DNA from: Streptomyces sp. 2131.1
Lineage (GTDB): Bacteria; Actinomycetota; Actinomycetes; Streptomycetales; Streptomycetaceae
Reading direction: 5' to 3'
Length of the DNA: 64,000 nt
NCBI RefSeq assembly: GCF_900105515.1
Contig: NZ_FNSY01000001.1
Coordinates: 6,498,001-6,562,000 of the forward strand
In this document: one piece after another, positions 7,970 to 15,538 of the stretch
Numbering within the stretch: the first letter of the stretch is position 1
How the letters are laid out: each line of letters starts with the position of its first letter
Position numbers and translations under genes: made by a program
Notes under the pieces: model-generated
Database searches by the model: none
Seen by the model: only the letters and a program-made list of their open reading frames with translations
What the model was told of the DNA's origin: nothing

Positions 7970-9160
7970 CTATAGGCGGATGTGCAGGAGCGGAACGTTG
8001 AGTTCGGTGTCGGTCAGTGCTCCATGGAGACCGGGCATGGCGCTGGCGCCGGGCTCTGTCTCCGTGGCGATGACCGCGATGTCTGCGTGGGCCACGGCGA
8101 CGATGTCGCCGATGCGTCCCAGGACCCGGTTCTCGGCTTCGGGGCCGAACCAGCCGGCCTCGACGGCCTGGTCGCGGGTGGCCACCCACATGGTCTCGCC
8201 CAGCCTCTCCTTCCAGGCGGCGTGGACGTCGGCGGTCGCCCCGGGGAGCGTGTAGACGTGGCGGGCGCGGGCTTCGCCGCCGAGGAGCGCGACGCCGTGG
8301 CGCAGGGCCCACTCGTGGTCGTAGTCGATCCGTTGGTGCGGGGCGATGTCGATCATGCCGTGGTCGGAGGTGATGTAGAGGGCGGAACGGGGTGGAAGCC
8401 GGTTGGCCAGGCGCTGGGCGAGGCGGTCGGCGCGGATGAGCTCGTCGCGCCAGGTTTCGGAGTCGACACCCTCCCGGTGTCCTGCCGCGTCCAGGTCGTT
8501 GAGGTAGGTGTAGACGAGGGTGCGGTCCGCTGCGGCGGTCTCCTCGGCGGCGCGGTCCATTCGGGCGTCGGCGTCGTCGGCTGGGATGAAGCGGCCTCCG
8601 GAGAGGGCGACGCGGGTCAGGGCGGTGGTGGCGAAGCGGCTCGGGAGCACCTGGGCGGTGTGGATTCCGCGGGCGTGCAGTGTCCCGAAGACGGTGGGGT
8701 GCGGCTGCCAACGGGTGGGCTCGGTCCAGGGTTCCCAGCGCAGCTGGTTCATCAGGATGTTGCGGCCCGGCACTGCGACGGTGTAGCCGACGAGTCCGTG
8801 CCGGCCCGGGGGCAGCCCGGTGCCGAACGAGGCGAGCGAGGCGGCCGTGGTCGAGGGGAACCCGGCGGTGAGCGTCCTGGTCCCGTCGGCCTGACCTGAG
8901 TCGAGGAGTGATGCCAGGAACGGTGCGTAGGCGGCGTGTGCGCGCAGTTGGGCGAGGCCGAGCCCGTCGATGAGAAAGACGCAGACGCGGTCGGCGGGTT
9001 CGAGGCGGAGCCCGGTGGAGGGGATGAAGGGGCCGTGGTGCGAGGCGAGGCCGAACCCGGCGGCCACGGCGGGCAGCAGGTCGCAGAGAGCCCGGGTGCC
9101 GTAGGCGGGGACGGGGGCGTCCTTGGGGTCCAGCAGGGCGGAGGAACGCATGGGGAGCAT
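7970..9160 (-). CDS. Type I phosphodiesterase/nucleotide pyrophosphatase-family protein (alkaline phosphatase fold)
   Basis: 396 residues from the ATG at 9160 (MLPMRSSALLDPKD); the second ATG at 9151 is equally possible. The metal-site motifs of the family are in order: VCVFLIDGLGLAQLR, the nucleophile segment TAGFPSTTAASLASFGTGLPPGRHGLVGY, the DLDAAGH block and the distal ITSDHGMIDI. These enzymes use two zinc ions to cleave phosphomonoesters or phosphodiesters, including nucleotide pyrophosphates. In this operon it could remove a nucleotide or phosphate from a pathway intermediate or a resistance-modified product. That role is inferred from context only. It is the last intact gene of the leftward operon, 35 bp from the HAD gene. 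Confidence 0.85.
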   Translation of the reverse strand: MLPMRSSALLDPKDAPVPAYGTRALCDLLPAVAAGFGLASHHGPFIPSTGLRLEPADRVCVFLIDGLGLAQLRAHAAYAPFLASLLDSGQADGTRTLTAGFPSTTAASLASFGTGLPPGRHGLVGYTVAVPGRNILMNQLRWEPWTEPTRWQPHPTVFGTLHARGIHTAQVLPSRFATTALTRVALSGGRFIPADDADARMDRAAEETAAADRTLVYTYLNDLDAAGHREGVDSETWRDELIRADRLAQRLANRLPPRSALYITSDHGMIDIAPHQRIDYDHEWALRHGVALLGGEARARHVYTLPGATADVHAAWKERLGETMWVATRDQAVEAGWFGPEAENRVLGRIGDIVAVAHADIAVIATETEPGASAMPGLHGALTDTELNVPLLHIRL

Positions 9161-9195
9161 TTCGTTCGAGGGCGGAGGCGGGTGCGGCGCGGAGG

Positions 9196-9834
9196 TTAAC
9201 GGAGCAGGGGCAGGAGGTCGCGCAGGTCCTCGGTGTCCAGCACGTGGTCGGCGACCGCCCGGGCGTCCTCGGTGGCGTTTAGGGCGATGGAAGTGCCCGC
9301 GGCCCGGAACAGCGGGATGTCGGAGCGGGAGTCGCCGACGGCCACGATCTCGTGCAGCTCCACGTCGTGGGACCGGCACCATGCCTCGACGAAGGCGAGC
9401 TTGCCGTCTTCGTCGATGTGCTGGGCGACACGGCCGGTCAGCGCGCCGTCCTCCAGGTCCATTCCGGCGCCGGAGACGGCGGTGAACCAGGGCCGGTACT
9501 CCAGTTCCTCGGCGGCGAACCGCCAAGCGAGGGTGGCCAGGAGAAGCGTGCAGCCGGCCTCGGTGAGCGCGGTCAGCGTCTCCTTCACACCGGTGATCCA
9601 GGGCGCGGGACGCAGGTGTTCACGGATCTGCGCGGGGGTGGCTCCGGCGAAGAGGGCCGCCTCACGGCTCGCGAACTCGAAGTTGTCGATCTCGTAGGCG
9701 CTGTAGAGGCGTTCGAGTTCCTCCACGGCGTGCCGGTGTCCCATGGCCTCCGCGAGGACCAGGGAAGTGGTCGTTCCACGGAGCAGGGTTCCGTCGAGAT
9801 CGAAGACGATCACCGGGTGGGGCGTACGGCTCAA
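9196..9834 (-). CDS. HAD-family phosphatase (SerB-like, HAD-IB type)
   Basis: About 212 residues. I choose the TTG at 9834 because AGGAG lies 8 nt upstream; the in-frame GTG at 9843 would sit directly against that ribosome-binding site. The HAD motifs are complete: VIVFDLDGTLL (nucleophile and acid), TLLLATLAW (motif II Thr), a Lys in DEDGKLAFVEAW, and IVAVGDSRSDIPLFRAAG (motif IV). The helical cap follows motif I, as in phosphoserine phosphatase. It probably dephosphorylates a small pathway intermediate. Together with the kinase immediately upstream, phosphorylation and dephosphorylation steps are both encoded here. Confidence 0.85.
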   Translation of the reverse strand: MSRTPHPVIVFDLDGTLLRGTTTSLVLAEAMGHRHAVEELERLYSAYEIDNFEFASREAALFAGATPAQIREHLRPAPWITGVKETLTALTEAGCTLLLATLAWRFAAEELEYRPWFTAVSGAGMDLEDGALTGRVAQHIDEDGKLAFVEAWCRSHDVELHEIVAVGDSRSDIPLFRAAGTSIALNATEDARAVADHVLDTEDLRDLLPLLR

Positions 9835-9896
9835 GGAGTTCACTCCTGGCGGGGGAAGTAGGGAAGGCGGGGAAGCGGGGGGGTGGTGCCTCGTGG

Positions 9897-10841
9897 TCAT
9901 GACCAGCCGGTGCGGCGGGCCAGCCAGTCGCGGCACAGTCTGCCGTACCACGCCTCGTGGGTACGGATGTGCGGCGACCACGACGGGGCGGGCAGTGAGC
10001 CGCTGAGGGTGTAGAAGCCGGCGAGTGCGCAGACGAAGGCGTCGATGGCCGACGGGTCGGCGCGGCGCGTGAGCGGATGGGCCGCCGCGATCCGCTCGGG
10101 ATCCCTGCCGGCTGCTGCGACCGCGGGCAGCAGATAGACGAGTTCGACCCAGGCGGCGCCCACGCAGGCCCAGGCCCAGTCCACGGCAAGGACGGTCCCG
10201 TCCCGGGTGAGCAGCATGTTGTCGTGGCGCAGGTCGGCGTGGAGCAGGGTGTTGCCCTCGGTGGCCTCGGCCCAGTGGCTTTCCAGGTCGGCCAGGCGGT
10301 CCAGGTTGCGGGCGGACCACGGGTCGAGGCCGGCCGGGGCTTTCTCCTCCTTCAGGGTGAGCCAGCCGCACAGCAGGGGGCCGAGCGGGGTGGTGAGGGG
10401 CACCGCCCGGGGCAGCGGGTTGGGGGTGAGTACAGAGGTCATGCGCTCCACGCAGGTGAGGGCTGCTGCGAGATCCCCGGGGCGGGCGAAGTCGGGGTGG
10501 CGGCCCTCCACGTCGTCGTAGACCAGGACGATCCAGCCGTCGGCCTCCAGGCTGAACCGGAGGCGGGAGGCGGGCACTTCTGCGGGCAGGGCTGCGGCGG
10601 TCCGCGCCTCGGTGCGGTAGTCGGGTGCCAGTTCGTGGTCCGTCGCGAGGGCTTTGACGAAGGCCTTGGTGGTGTCGCCTAGCTGCACCCGGGCGGCGAT
10701 GCCGTCGGTGAAGCCGCCGTTCTGGCTCGTGGCGGCCAGGACGGGGGCGCCGAGCCCTTGTTCGATGGCCTCCCGGACGCCTCGGGGCAGCTGCGGCCAC
10801 GTCAGGCGGCGTGCTGTGGCCGTCGGCAGGGGTCCTGTCAC
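9897..10841 (-). CDS. Aminoglycoside phosphotransferase (APH)-family kinase
   Basis: 314 residues from the GTG at 10841 (VTGPLPTATARRLTW). The catalytic loop LLHADLRHDNMLL (HxDxxxxN) and the metal-binding VLAVDWAWACVGAAWVELVY give the APH/choline-kinase fold. The N-lobe has a Gly-containing nucleotide loop (SQNGGFTDGIAARV) and a conserved Lys in KAFVKALATDHE. Family members phosphorylate hydroxyl groups of antibiotics, sugars or amino alcohols with ATP. Inside this operon it could be a pathway kinase or self-resistance by phosphorylation; the sequence does not decide. It lies 62 bp upstream of the HAD phosphatase gene. Confidence 0.85.
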   Translation of the reverse strand: MTGPLPTATARRLTWPQLPRGVREAIEQGLGAPVLAATSQNGGFTDGIAARVQLGDTTKAFVKALATDHELAPDYRTEARTAAALPAEVPASRLRFSLEADGWIVLVYDDVEGRHPDFARPGDLAAALTCVERMTSVLTPNPLPRAVPLTTPLGPLLCGWLTLKEEKAPAGLDPWSARNLDRLADLESHWAEATEGNTLLHADLRHDNMLLTRDGTVLAVDWAWACVGAAWVELVYLLPAVAAAGRDPERIAAAHPLTRRADPSAIDAFVCALAGFYTLSGSLPAPSWSPHIRTHEAWYGRLCRDWLARRTGWS

Positions 10842-10898
10842 GGGCGCGGTCTCTCTTCTCGTCGGCGGGACGGAGGGTGGTGGGAATCATCCGTCAGG

Positions 10899-11903
10899 TC
10901 AGGACTGCTGCGGCTCTTCCACCGTTGCGAACGCACCTTCGACTGCGAGTAGTTCATCGATCCGTCGGAGCGTAGCGGGCGACAGGTCTTGCTTGGCGGC
11001 AAGGGCGTTGTCCACGGCGTGCACGGGATTGCGGGTGCCAACGACGGCGCAGGTCACGTTGGCCTGTGCCAGCAGCCACGTCAGCGCTGTCCGGGCCAGG
11101 GAGACGCGTGCCTCCTCGGCCACGGGCCGCAGTACGTCCACGGCGCGCAGGTGCCAGGCGCGTGCGGCGGGCGCGAAGAAGCGGGCGTAGTTCTCGACAC
11201 AGAAGAAGTCGTCCGAGCCGACCTCCCCGCCCCGCCAGTCGGTGAACGCGCTGTCCGGCCCCAGGGCTCCGGTCAGCAGCCCGTACGCCAGCGGCCCGTA
11301 CGTCATCAGCCCCGTGCCGTATCGCGCGCAGAGCGGACCGAACTCGGCGAGCTCCGCGCGGTGGAGCAGGGAAGCCTGGATCTGGAGGTAGTCCAGTCCG
11401 CCGGTGGCGGCGCACGCGGCGACGTCTGCGGCGGGGAAGTTGGACAGGCCGATCGCGCCCACCAGTCCCTCGGCCTTGAGACCGGCCAGGGTTTTCCACG
11501 GCTGCTCGACCGGAATCGTCTCGGCCGGCCAGTGCAGGAGGTAGACGTCGATCCTGTCCCGGCCGAGACGGGTCAAGGACGCCTCCAGCGCGGCACGCAT
11601 GCCCTTGTCGCTGTAGTGGTCCTCCTGCTCGGGCGCGACCTTCGTGCACACCTTGATCTCGGGGCGTCCGGTGATGGCCTCGCCGACGATGCGTTCCGAG
11701 CCGCCACCCCCGCCGTAGACCTCCGCGGTGTCGATCCAGTTCACGCCCGCGTCGAAGGCGGCGTGGACCGCGCGGATCACGTGGTCGGAGGATTCGTTGG
11801 GTCCCCACGTGCCCCCTCCTCCGGCCTCCCACGCGCCGAATCCGATGGCCGAGAGACCGGCCGGGTTCCTCTGTTCGCGTATTCCTGCGTGCTCGCGTGT
11901 CAC
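10899..11903 (-). CDS. Aldo/keto reductase
   Basis: 334 residues from the GTG at 11903, preceded by GAGAGAAGAG. The (beta/alpha)8 AKR signatures are clear: GVNWIDTAEVYGGGGGSE (Asp and Tyr of the catalytic tetrad), a Lys in EIKVCTKVAPE, the His in VYLLHWPAETIPVEQPW, then GAIGLSNFPAADV, and the C-terminal cofactor loop AVVGTRNPVHAVDNALA that binds NADPH phosphate. It would reduce a carbonyl or oxidise an alcohol on a sugar-like intermediate using NADP(H). It is the only redox enzyme in the island operon. Confidence 0.88.
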   Translation of the reverse strand: MTREHAGIREQRNPAGLSAIGFGAWEAGGGGTWGPNESSDHVIRAVHAAFDAGVNWIDTAEVYGGGGGSERIVGEAITGRPEIKVCTKVAPEQEDHYSDKGMRAALEASLTRLGRDRIDVYLLHWPAETIPVEQPWKTLAGLKAEGLVGAIGLSNFPAADVAACAATGGLDYLQIQASLLHRAELAEFGPLCARYGTGLMTYGPLAYGLLTGALGPDSAFTDWRGGEVGSDDFFCVENYARFFAPAARAWHLRAVDVLRPVAEEARVSLARTALTWLLAQANVTCAVVGTRNPVHAVDNALAAKQDLSPATLRRIDELLAVEGAFATVEEPQQS

Positions 11904-11938
11904 CGTGTCGCTCTTCTCTCTCTGCGGGTCCGGGTGGC

Positions 11939-12676
11939 TCAGATCAGGACGGGTATCGGCTGCTGCGCGTGGATGTCGGCCCAGATGCGGGCGCCCGAGG
12001 AGTCCTCGGCGGCGGAGGCCGCGATGACGCCACGCCGGTAGGCGTCCCGGTGGGTGCGCACGTGCTCCGTCAGCCGTGCGCGGCATGCCCGGATGCCGTA
12101 CGGGTCGTCGGGCACGGCGTCGAGCAGCCGGAAGAGGAGACGGCCCCAGCCATTGATCCTGCACTGCCGTTCGAGGCCGTGCGTGCCGCGGAACTTGTAG
12201 GCGACCGGGAAGCGGTAGAGCAGCTCCAGGGCGTGCAGCTGTTCCAGAATTTCGGCCAGCCGGTCGGCGGCGGCCGGCTCGATGGTGTGGGCGGTGTGCA
12301 GCAGGACGCCCACCGAACGCTCTGAGGCCAGATAGATGTTGCCGCCGTAGACGCCGCCCTCCCTGATCACCTCGTCCCACAGTGCCAGGGTGATCACCAG
12401 GCGAAGCGGCTCCGCGAGCACATGAGCCGACTCCGGCGAGGTCAGCAGGGCGTCGAGCGGGCTGTCCCCGCCGCTCGGGCGGTGCGCGACCCGGACCGCT
12501 CGGCTGTAGCAGGCCAGTGACGGCGGGGAAGCGGCCAGTTCCGGGGGCACGGTCACCGTGACGCCTTCAAGGGCGCCCAGGCGGTTGATCACCGGCCAGG
12601 CGACCAGCCGTTGGTGGGGCGGGAGGTCGCGCAAGGATGCCGAGGGCAACGACGGTGCGGGTGTCGAGGGAATCAC
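11939..12676 (-). CDS. Protein of unknown function in the hisG/purM-like operon
   Basis: 245 residues from the GTG at 12676, one base after the TGA of the HisG-like gene, so translation is coupled. I do not recognise the family. There is no signal peptide or membrane segment. The sequence is mostly helical, with notable stretches LRLVITLALWDEVIREGGVY, HTIEPAAADRLAEILEQLHA and FRGTHGLERQCRINGWGRLL, and a histidine- and arginine-rich second half. No NTP-binding loop or classical catalytic triad is visible. Its place between the HisG-like and aldo/keto reductase genes makes a pathway-specific enzyme plausible. Confidence 0.75.
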   Translation of the reverse strand: MIPSTPAPSLPSASLRDLPPHQRLVAWPVINRLGALEGVTVTVPPELAASPPSLACYSRAVRVAHRPSGGDSPLDALLTSPESAHVLAEPLRLVITLALWDEVIREGGVYGGNIYLASERSVGVLLHTAHTIEPAAADRLAEILEQLHALELLYRFPVAYKFRGTHGLERQCRINGWGRLLFRLLDAVPDDPYGIRACRARLTEHVRTHRDAYRRGVIAASAAEDSSGARIWADIHAQQPIPVLI

Positions 12677-12677
12677 G

Positions 12678-13340
12678 TCAGTGCCTTCCGTTCAGTGCGG
12701 ACACGGTTATTGCGCCGGGCCTGGGGATCGCGGCGGATATGGCCACACTTTCGTGACCCGGGGGGCGGTCCAGGGCCACGGCTTCGGCCCAGCGCTTCAG
12801 CCGGTCCATGACCGCCCCGTCACGAGCGGTGCCATGGGAGCAGACCATCCAGACGTCCGCCTCGAAAAGCGTCTCCGTCGCGACGAGGCCCTTGCGGCGC
12901 ATGGACTCTCCGGTCTCGACGCACTCGACGGCGACATCCGCGAGATCGGGCAGGTAGTGCTCGACCGATCCGCGGACCGTCCGCAGCGAGAAGTCCTCGC
13001 CCCACCGCGCCCGTCCGAAGTCATGCGCGATCCGCGGGTACTCGGAGACCACCCGAACCGGTCCGTCCTGCGGTGCCGAGCCCGGGAGGTGCAGCGCGCA
13101 GATCCGTACGTGGTACCAGCACAGCGGAGCCACGCGCACGACGTCGGCGCCGCTGTCCACCAGCCACTCCTCGCCCGCTATCCCCACGTCCAGGAGCCCT
13201 TCGGCGACCAGGTCCGGGATGTCCGGCATACGGAGGAAGCGATGGCGTGCCGGCATATCCCCCGCGATCTCGCCGTAGGCCGTGACGGCGGCCTCCGACC
13301 GGGGCAGCAGCCGGCCTTTGGGCAGACCCGTCCTCAGCAC
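12678..13340 (-). CDS. ATP phosphoribosyltransferase (HisG)-like enzyme
   Basis: 220 residues from the GTG at 13340, which overlaps the end of the MazG-like gene by 7 bp. The opening LRTGLPKGRLLPRSE matches the HisG start. LVAEGLLDVGIAGEEWLVDS follows, and the PRPP-binding loop reads ECVETGESMRRKGLVA. It is a catalytic-domain-only form, with no C-terminal histidine-feedback domain. HisG joins PRPP to N1 of ATP in histidine synthesis, and HisG homologues (for example PenA of the pentostatin pathway) are reused in nucleoside antibiotic clusters. No other his genes are present here, so I read it as a dedicated pathway enzyme that starts from PRPP and a purine. The substrate is inferred. Confidence 0.8.
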   Translation of the reverse strand: MLRTGLPKGRLLPRSEAAVTAYGEIAGDMPARHRFLRMPDIPDLVAEGLLDVGIAGEEWLVDSGADVVRVAPLCWYHVRICALHLPGSAPQDGPVRVVSEYPRIAHDFGRARWGEDFSLRTVRGSVEHYLPDLADVAVECVETGESMRRKGLVATETLFEADVWMVCSHGTARDGAVMDRLKRWAEAVALDRPPGHESVAISAAIPRPGAITVSALNGRH

Positions 13341-14329
13341 GGCGGGGCCGCCCTCCGGTAGGGCTTGATGGTGCCGTGCTTGCGTAGCTGCCGCTCGTAC
13401 TCGCCCGAGAAGCCCTTCGCGAAGGCGTGGGCGGCGTCGGTGCGCGTGACGTTCGCCAGGCACAGCGCCCAGACGAGCACCTGCCCCAGCTCCTCTTCCA
13501 GACGTACGGCTGATTCGCCGCGGCGCATCGCCTGCGACAATTCGCCGAGTTCCTCCAGCGCCCAGGCCAGAGCGCGCTCCGGCTCCAGGCGCCCGTAGAG
13601 GTCGCGGCACCGCTCCTGAAGCCGTCGCAGTGCGCGCAGATCATCGAGGACACGCGCATCGCCGCCGGGCACAGTGACCGCCGTCCCGGCCAGATCGCCG
13701 CACGCGCCGGCCAGCGGGACCAGTGCCTCCCGTTCAGCCTCACGGACGCGACAACGTTGCCCGGCGGTCAGCACAGTGTCCTCGCCCCGCTGGGCCGCGA
13801 GCAGCTCCAGAGCATCGAGGCCGGCCTGTTCGAGGACAGTGATGCGCGCCGCCAAGGGGAGTGCGGCCAGGTCCAGCGAGGAGTCGTCCTCGGCCCGCGC
13901 GGTGATGGCGATCAGCGGCAGCCATCCGGCGGACGCTTCGGGCGTGCCCGCCGCGTAGGCCATCGTGCCCCGCAGGACCACCGGGCAGGCACCGGGAAGA
14001 AGGATGGTGCTCCCCGGCGCGGCTACCTCCAGCACGCACCTGACACCCTCCTCGTCTGCAGTGAGACGGCCCACGAGGCACACGTCCGCGTAGTCCGCGG
14101 CGCGCAGGGCGACGGTCAGGGCACTGTCGTCGGGGCTGCCCGAAGAGGCCGCGCCCGTGAAAGCGGCGGGGCTGGCGGAAGTGTCGCCGTTGTACGGCGA
14201 GAGAGGGGCGAGCGTCGCGGCAGCGGCGTGTGACAGCCCCGAGGCGGTCGGCCCGGCCTGCGGCCGAGGCTGTCTCTGCCCGGGTAACCCGGGTAATTCT
14301 CCGGGCACTCGTATGCGCTCCGTACTCAT
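13334..14329 (-). CDS. MazG/HisE-like protein with an unknown N-terminal domain
   Basis: 331 residues from the ATG at 14329. Residues ~1-55 are low-complexity. Residues ~70-235 form an unrecognised domain (ALRAADYADVCLVGRLTADE, PGACPVVLRGTMAYAAGTPE). The C-terminal ~90 residues look like a MazG-type NTP pyrophosphohydrolase: WALEELGELSQAMRRGE, then RLEEELGQVLVWALCLANV. The first EExxE is kept, but the Asp expected in the second ExxD is Gln, so metal binding may be altered. HisE (phosphoribosyl-ATP pyrophosphohydrolase) belongs to the same fold and acts right after HisG in histidine synthesis. The adjacent, overlapping HisG-like gene makes a HisE-like role attractive. Confidence 0.65.
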   Translation of the reverse strand: MSTERIRVPGELPGLPGQRQPRPQAGPTASGLSHAAAATLAPLSPYNGDTSASPAAFTGAASSGSPDDSALTVALRAADYADVCLVGRLTADEEGVRCVLEVAAPGSTILLPGACPVVLRGTMAYAAGTPEASAGWLPLIAITARAEDDSSLDLAALPLAARITVLEQAGLDALELLAAQRGEDTVLTAGQRCRVREAEREALVPLAGACGDLAGTAVTVPGGDARVLDDLRALRRLQERCRDLYGRLEPERALAWALEELGELSQAMRRGESAVRLEEELGQVLVWALCLANVTRTDAAHAFAKGFSGEYERQLRKHGTIKPYRRAAPPC

Positions 14330-14397
14330 TTCTACCCCCTGCTGTAGGAAACTTCAGGGCCCCGACCGCCGGTCCTTCGGGGCAGTTCCGGACAGCC

Positions 14398-15492
14398 TCA
14401 GCTGATCCGCAGTTCCTCGCCGCCGTACGCGATCCCGAGAGAGGGAACGGAAACCGACTTGTCCCCGGCCACGACCTCACCCGCCACGAACGCCTCGTAC
14501 CCGGCGGCCCGGGCGATGTCCACCGTGCGGTCAGCATCGGCGGCGGCCACCACCGCGACGTACCCGAAGCCCATGTTGAACGTCGCGTACGCCTCCGCAG
14601 GCGACATGCCGCTGCTTGATGCCAGGAAGCCCAGGACCTCGGGGACGTCCGGCAGCACGTCCAGGACGTAGCGCACGTCGGCCGCCGGGCGCATCATCTT
14701 CAGCAGACCGTGCCCGGTGATCGGGTTGAGGAAGTGCGGCTCGACCGGTGAGTCCAGCAGCGCACGGACGAACGCCGGATAGAGCACCGACGGATCCAGC
14801 AGCGCCGCGCCCAGGGCGCGACCGCTCGGCAACGGGGTCAGCAAGCCCTCGCTCAGCCCGTCGGCGACGCGCCGGGCCAGCGAGGCACCGTTCGTGTGCA
14901 GCCCTGAACTCGGCAGCACCACGATCCGGTCACCGGGCCGCACCTCGTTGCCCAGGACTGGACGGCGCCCGGGCGGGACCAGCGCCAGCGCATTGCCGCC
15001 CAGCTCGATGCCCGCACCGGTCAGCAGCCCCGGGAGGGCCGGCGACTCGCCGCCGCCCCAAGTGGCACCGGACTGCTCACAGGCCCGCTGCCAGCCGGCG
15101 AGCAGCTCCAGGGACTTGCGCTCGTCGTTGTACCAGGCAGCATCGCCCGTGGCGAAGTACGCGGTGACGACCAGCGGATTCGCGCCGACGGAGACCACGT
15201 CATTGACGATGGAGGCCACCGCGTCCACGGCAAGGTCGGCGAACCGGCTCTCTCCGGACACCTGGAGATACTGCTCGGCAATGACGGACTTGGTGCCCAG
15301 CCCCTCGGTCACCGTCGCGAGCGTCAGCCCGCCCACCTCGAAGACATAGGCCGTCGCTCCCCGTGAGGCGGTGAACTCCCGGCCCCCCGAGGCGCCCAGC
15401 AGCCCAGCCGTGGCAGCCGCCCGCTCGACGGCCGCCCGCTTGACCCGGTCGAGGACCGAGTAGTCGACACCCGCCTTCTCGTACTGCGACAT
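14398..15492 (-). CDS. PurM-like protein (AIR synthase / FGAM cyclo-ligase paralogue)
   Basis: 364 residues from the ATG at 15492 (MSQYEKAGVDYSVLDRVKRA). It follows PurM end to end: TVTEGLGTKSVIAEQYLQVS (in place of TDGVGTK), AVASIVNDVVSVGANPLVV, TAYFATGDAAWYN, WGGGESPALPGLL, RIVVLPSSGLHTNGASLARR, and the C-terminal FNMGFGYVAVV. PurM closes the imidazole ring of aminoimidazole ribotide with ATP. The changed Mg-site motif (TEGLG for TDGVG) and the operon context suggest a paralogue that closes a related ring, or phosphorylates or dehydrates an amide, on a dedicated substrate. It is the first gene of the leftward operon, directly behind a strong palindrome. Confidence 0.8.
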   Translation of the reverse strand: MSQYEKAGVDYSVLDRVKRAAVERAAATAGLLGASGGREFTASRGATAYVFEVGGLTLATVTEGLGTKSVIAEQYLQVSGESRFADLAVDAVASIVNDVVSVGANPLVVTAYFATGDAAWYNDERKSLELLAGWQRACEQSGATWGGGESPALPGLLTGAGIELGGNALALVPPGRRPVLGNEVRPGDRIVVLPSSGLHTNGASLARRVADGLSEGLLTPLPSGRALGAALLDPSVLYPAFVRALLDSPVEPHFLNPITGHGLLKMMRPAADVRYVLDVLPDVPEVLGFLASSSGMSPAEAYATFNMGFGYVAVVAAADADRTVDIARAAGYEAFVAGEVVAGDKSVSVPSLGIAYGGEELRIS

Positions 15493-15519
15493 GTGGGACA
15501 ACCGCCTGTCTGCATCGTG

Positions 15520-15538
15520 GATGTGACAGGGTCACATC
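15520..15538. promoter_or_regulatory. Perfect 8-3-8 inverted repeat upstream of the purM-like operon
   Basis: GATGTGAC-AGG-GTCACATC is a perfect inverted repeat whose near edge is 27 bp before the ATG of the first operon gene. Its core TGTGAC/GTCACA resembles Crp/Fnr- and GntR-type sites. It is placed where a pathway-specific repressor or activator would bind. No regulator gene is encoded next to it. Confidence 0.6.

Noticed and set aside
9835..10890. Upstream extension of the HAD frame to 10890
   Set aside because: It lies over the APH kinase gene in another frame and is Arg/Pro-rich; the HAD motifs begin after the TTG at 9834.
12678..15492. Reading the HisG- and PurM-like genes as housekeeping his/pur genes
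   Set aside because: No other histidine or purine genes are nearby, PurM has an altered motif, and the operon contains kinase, reductase and phosphatase genes foreign to those pathways.
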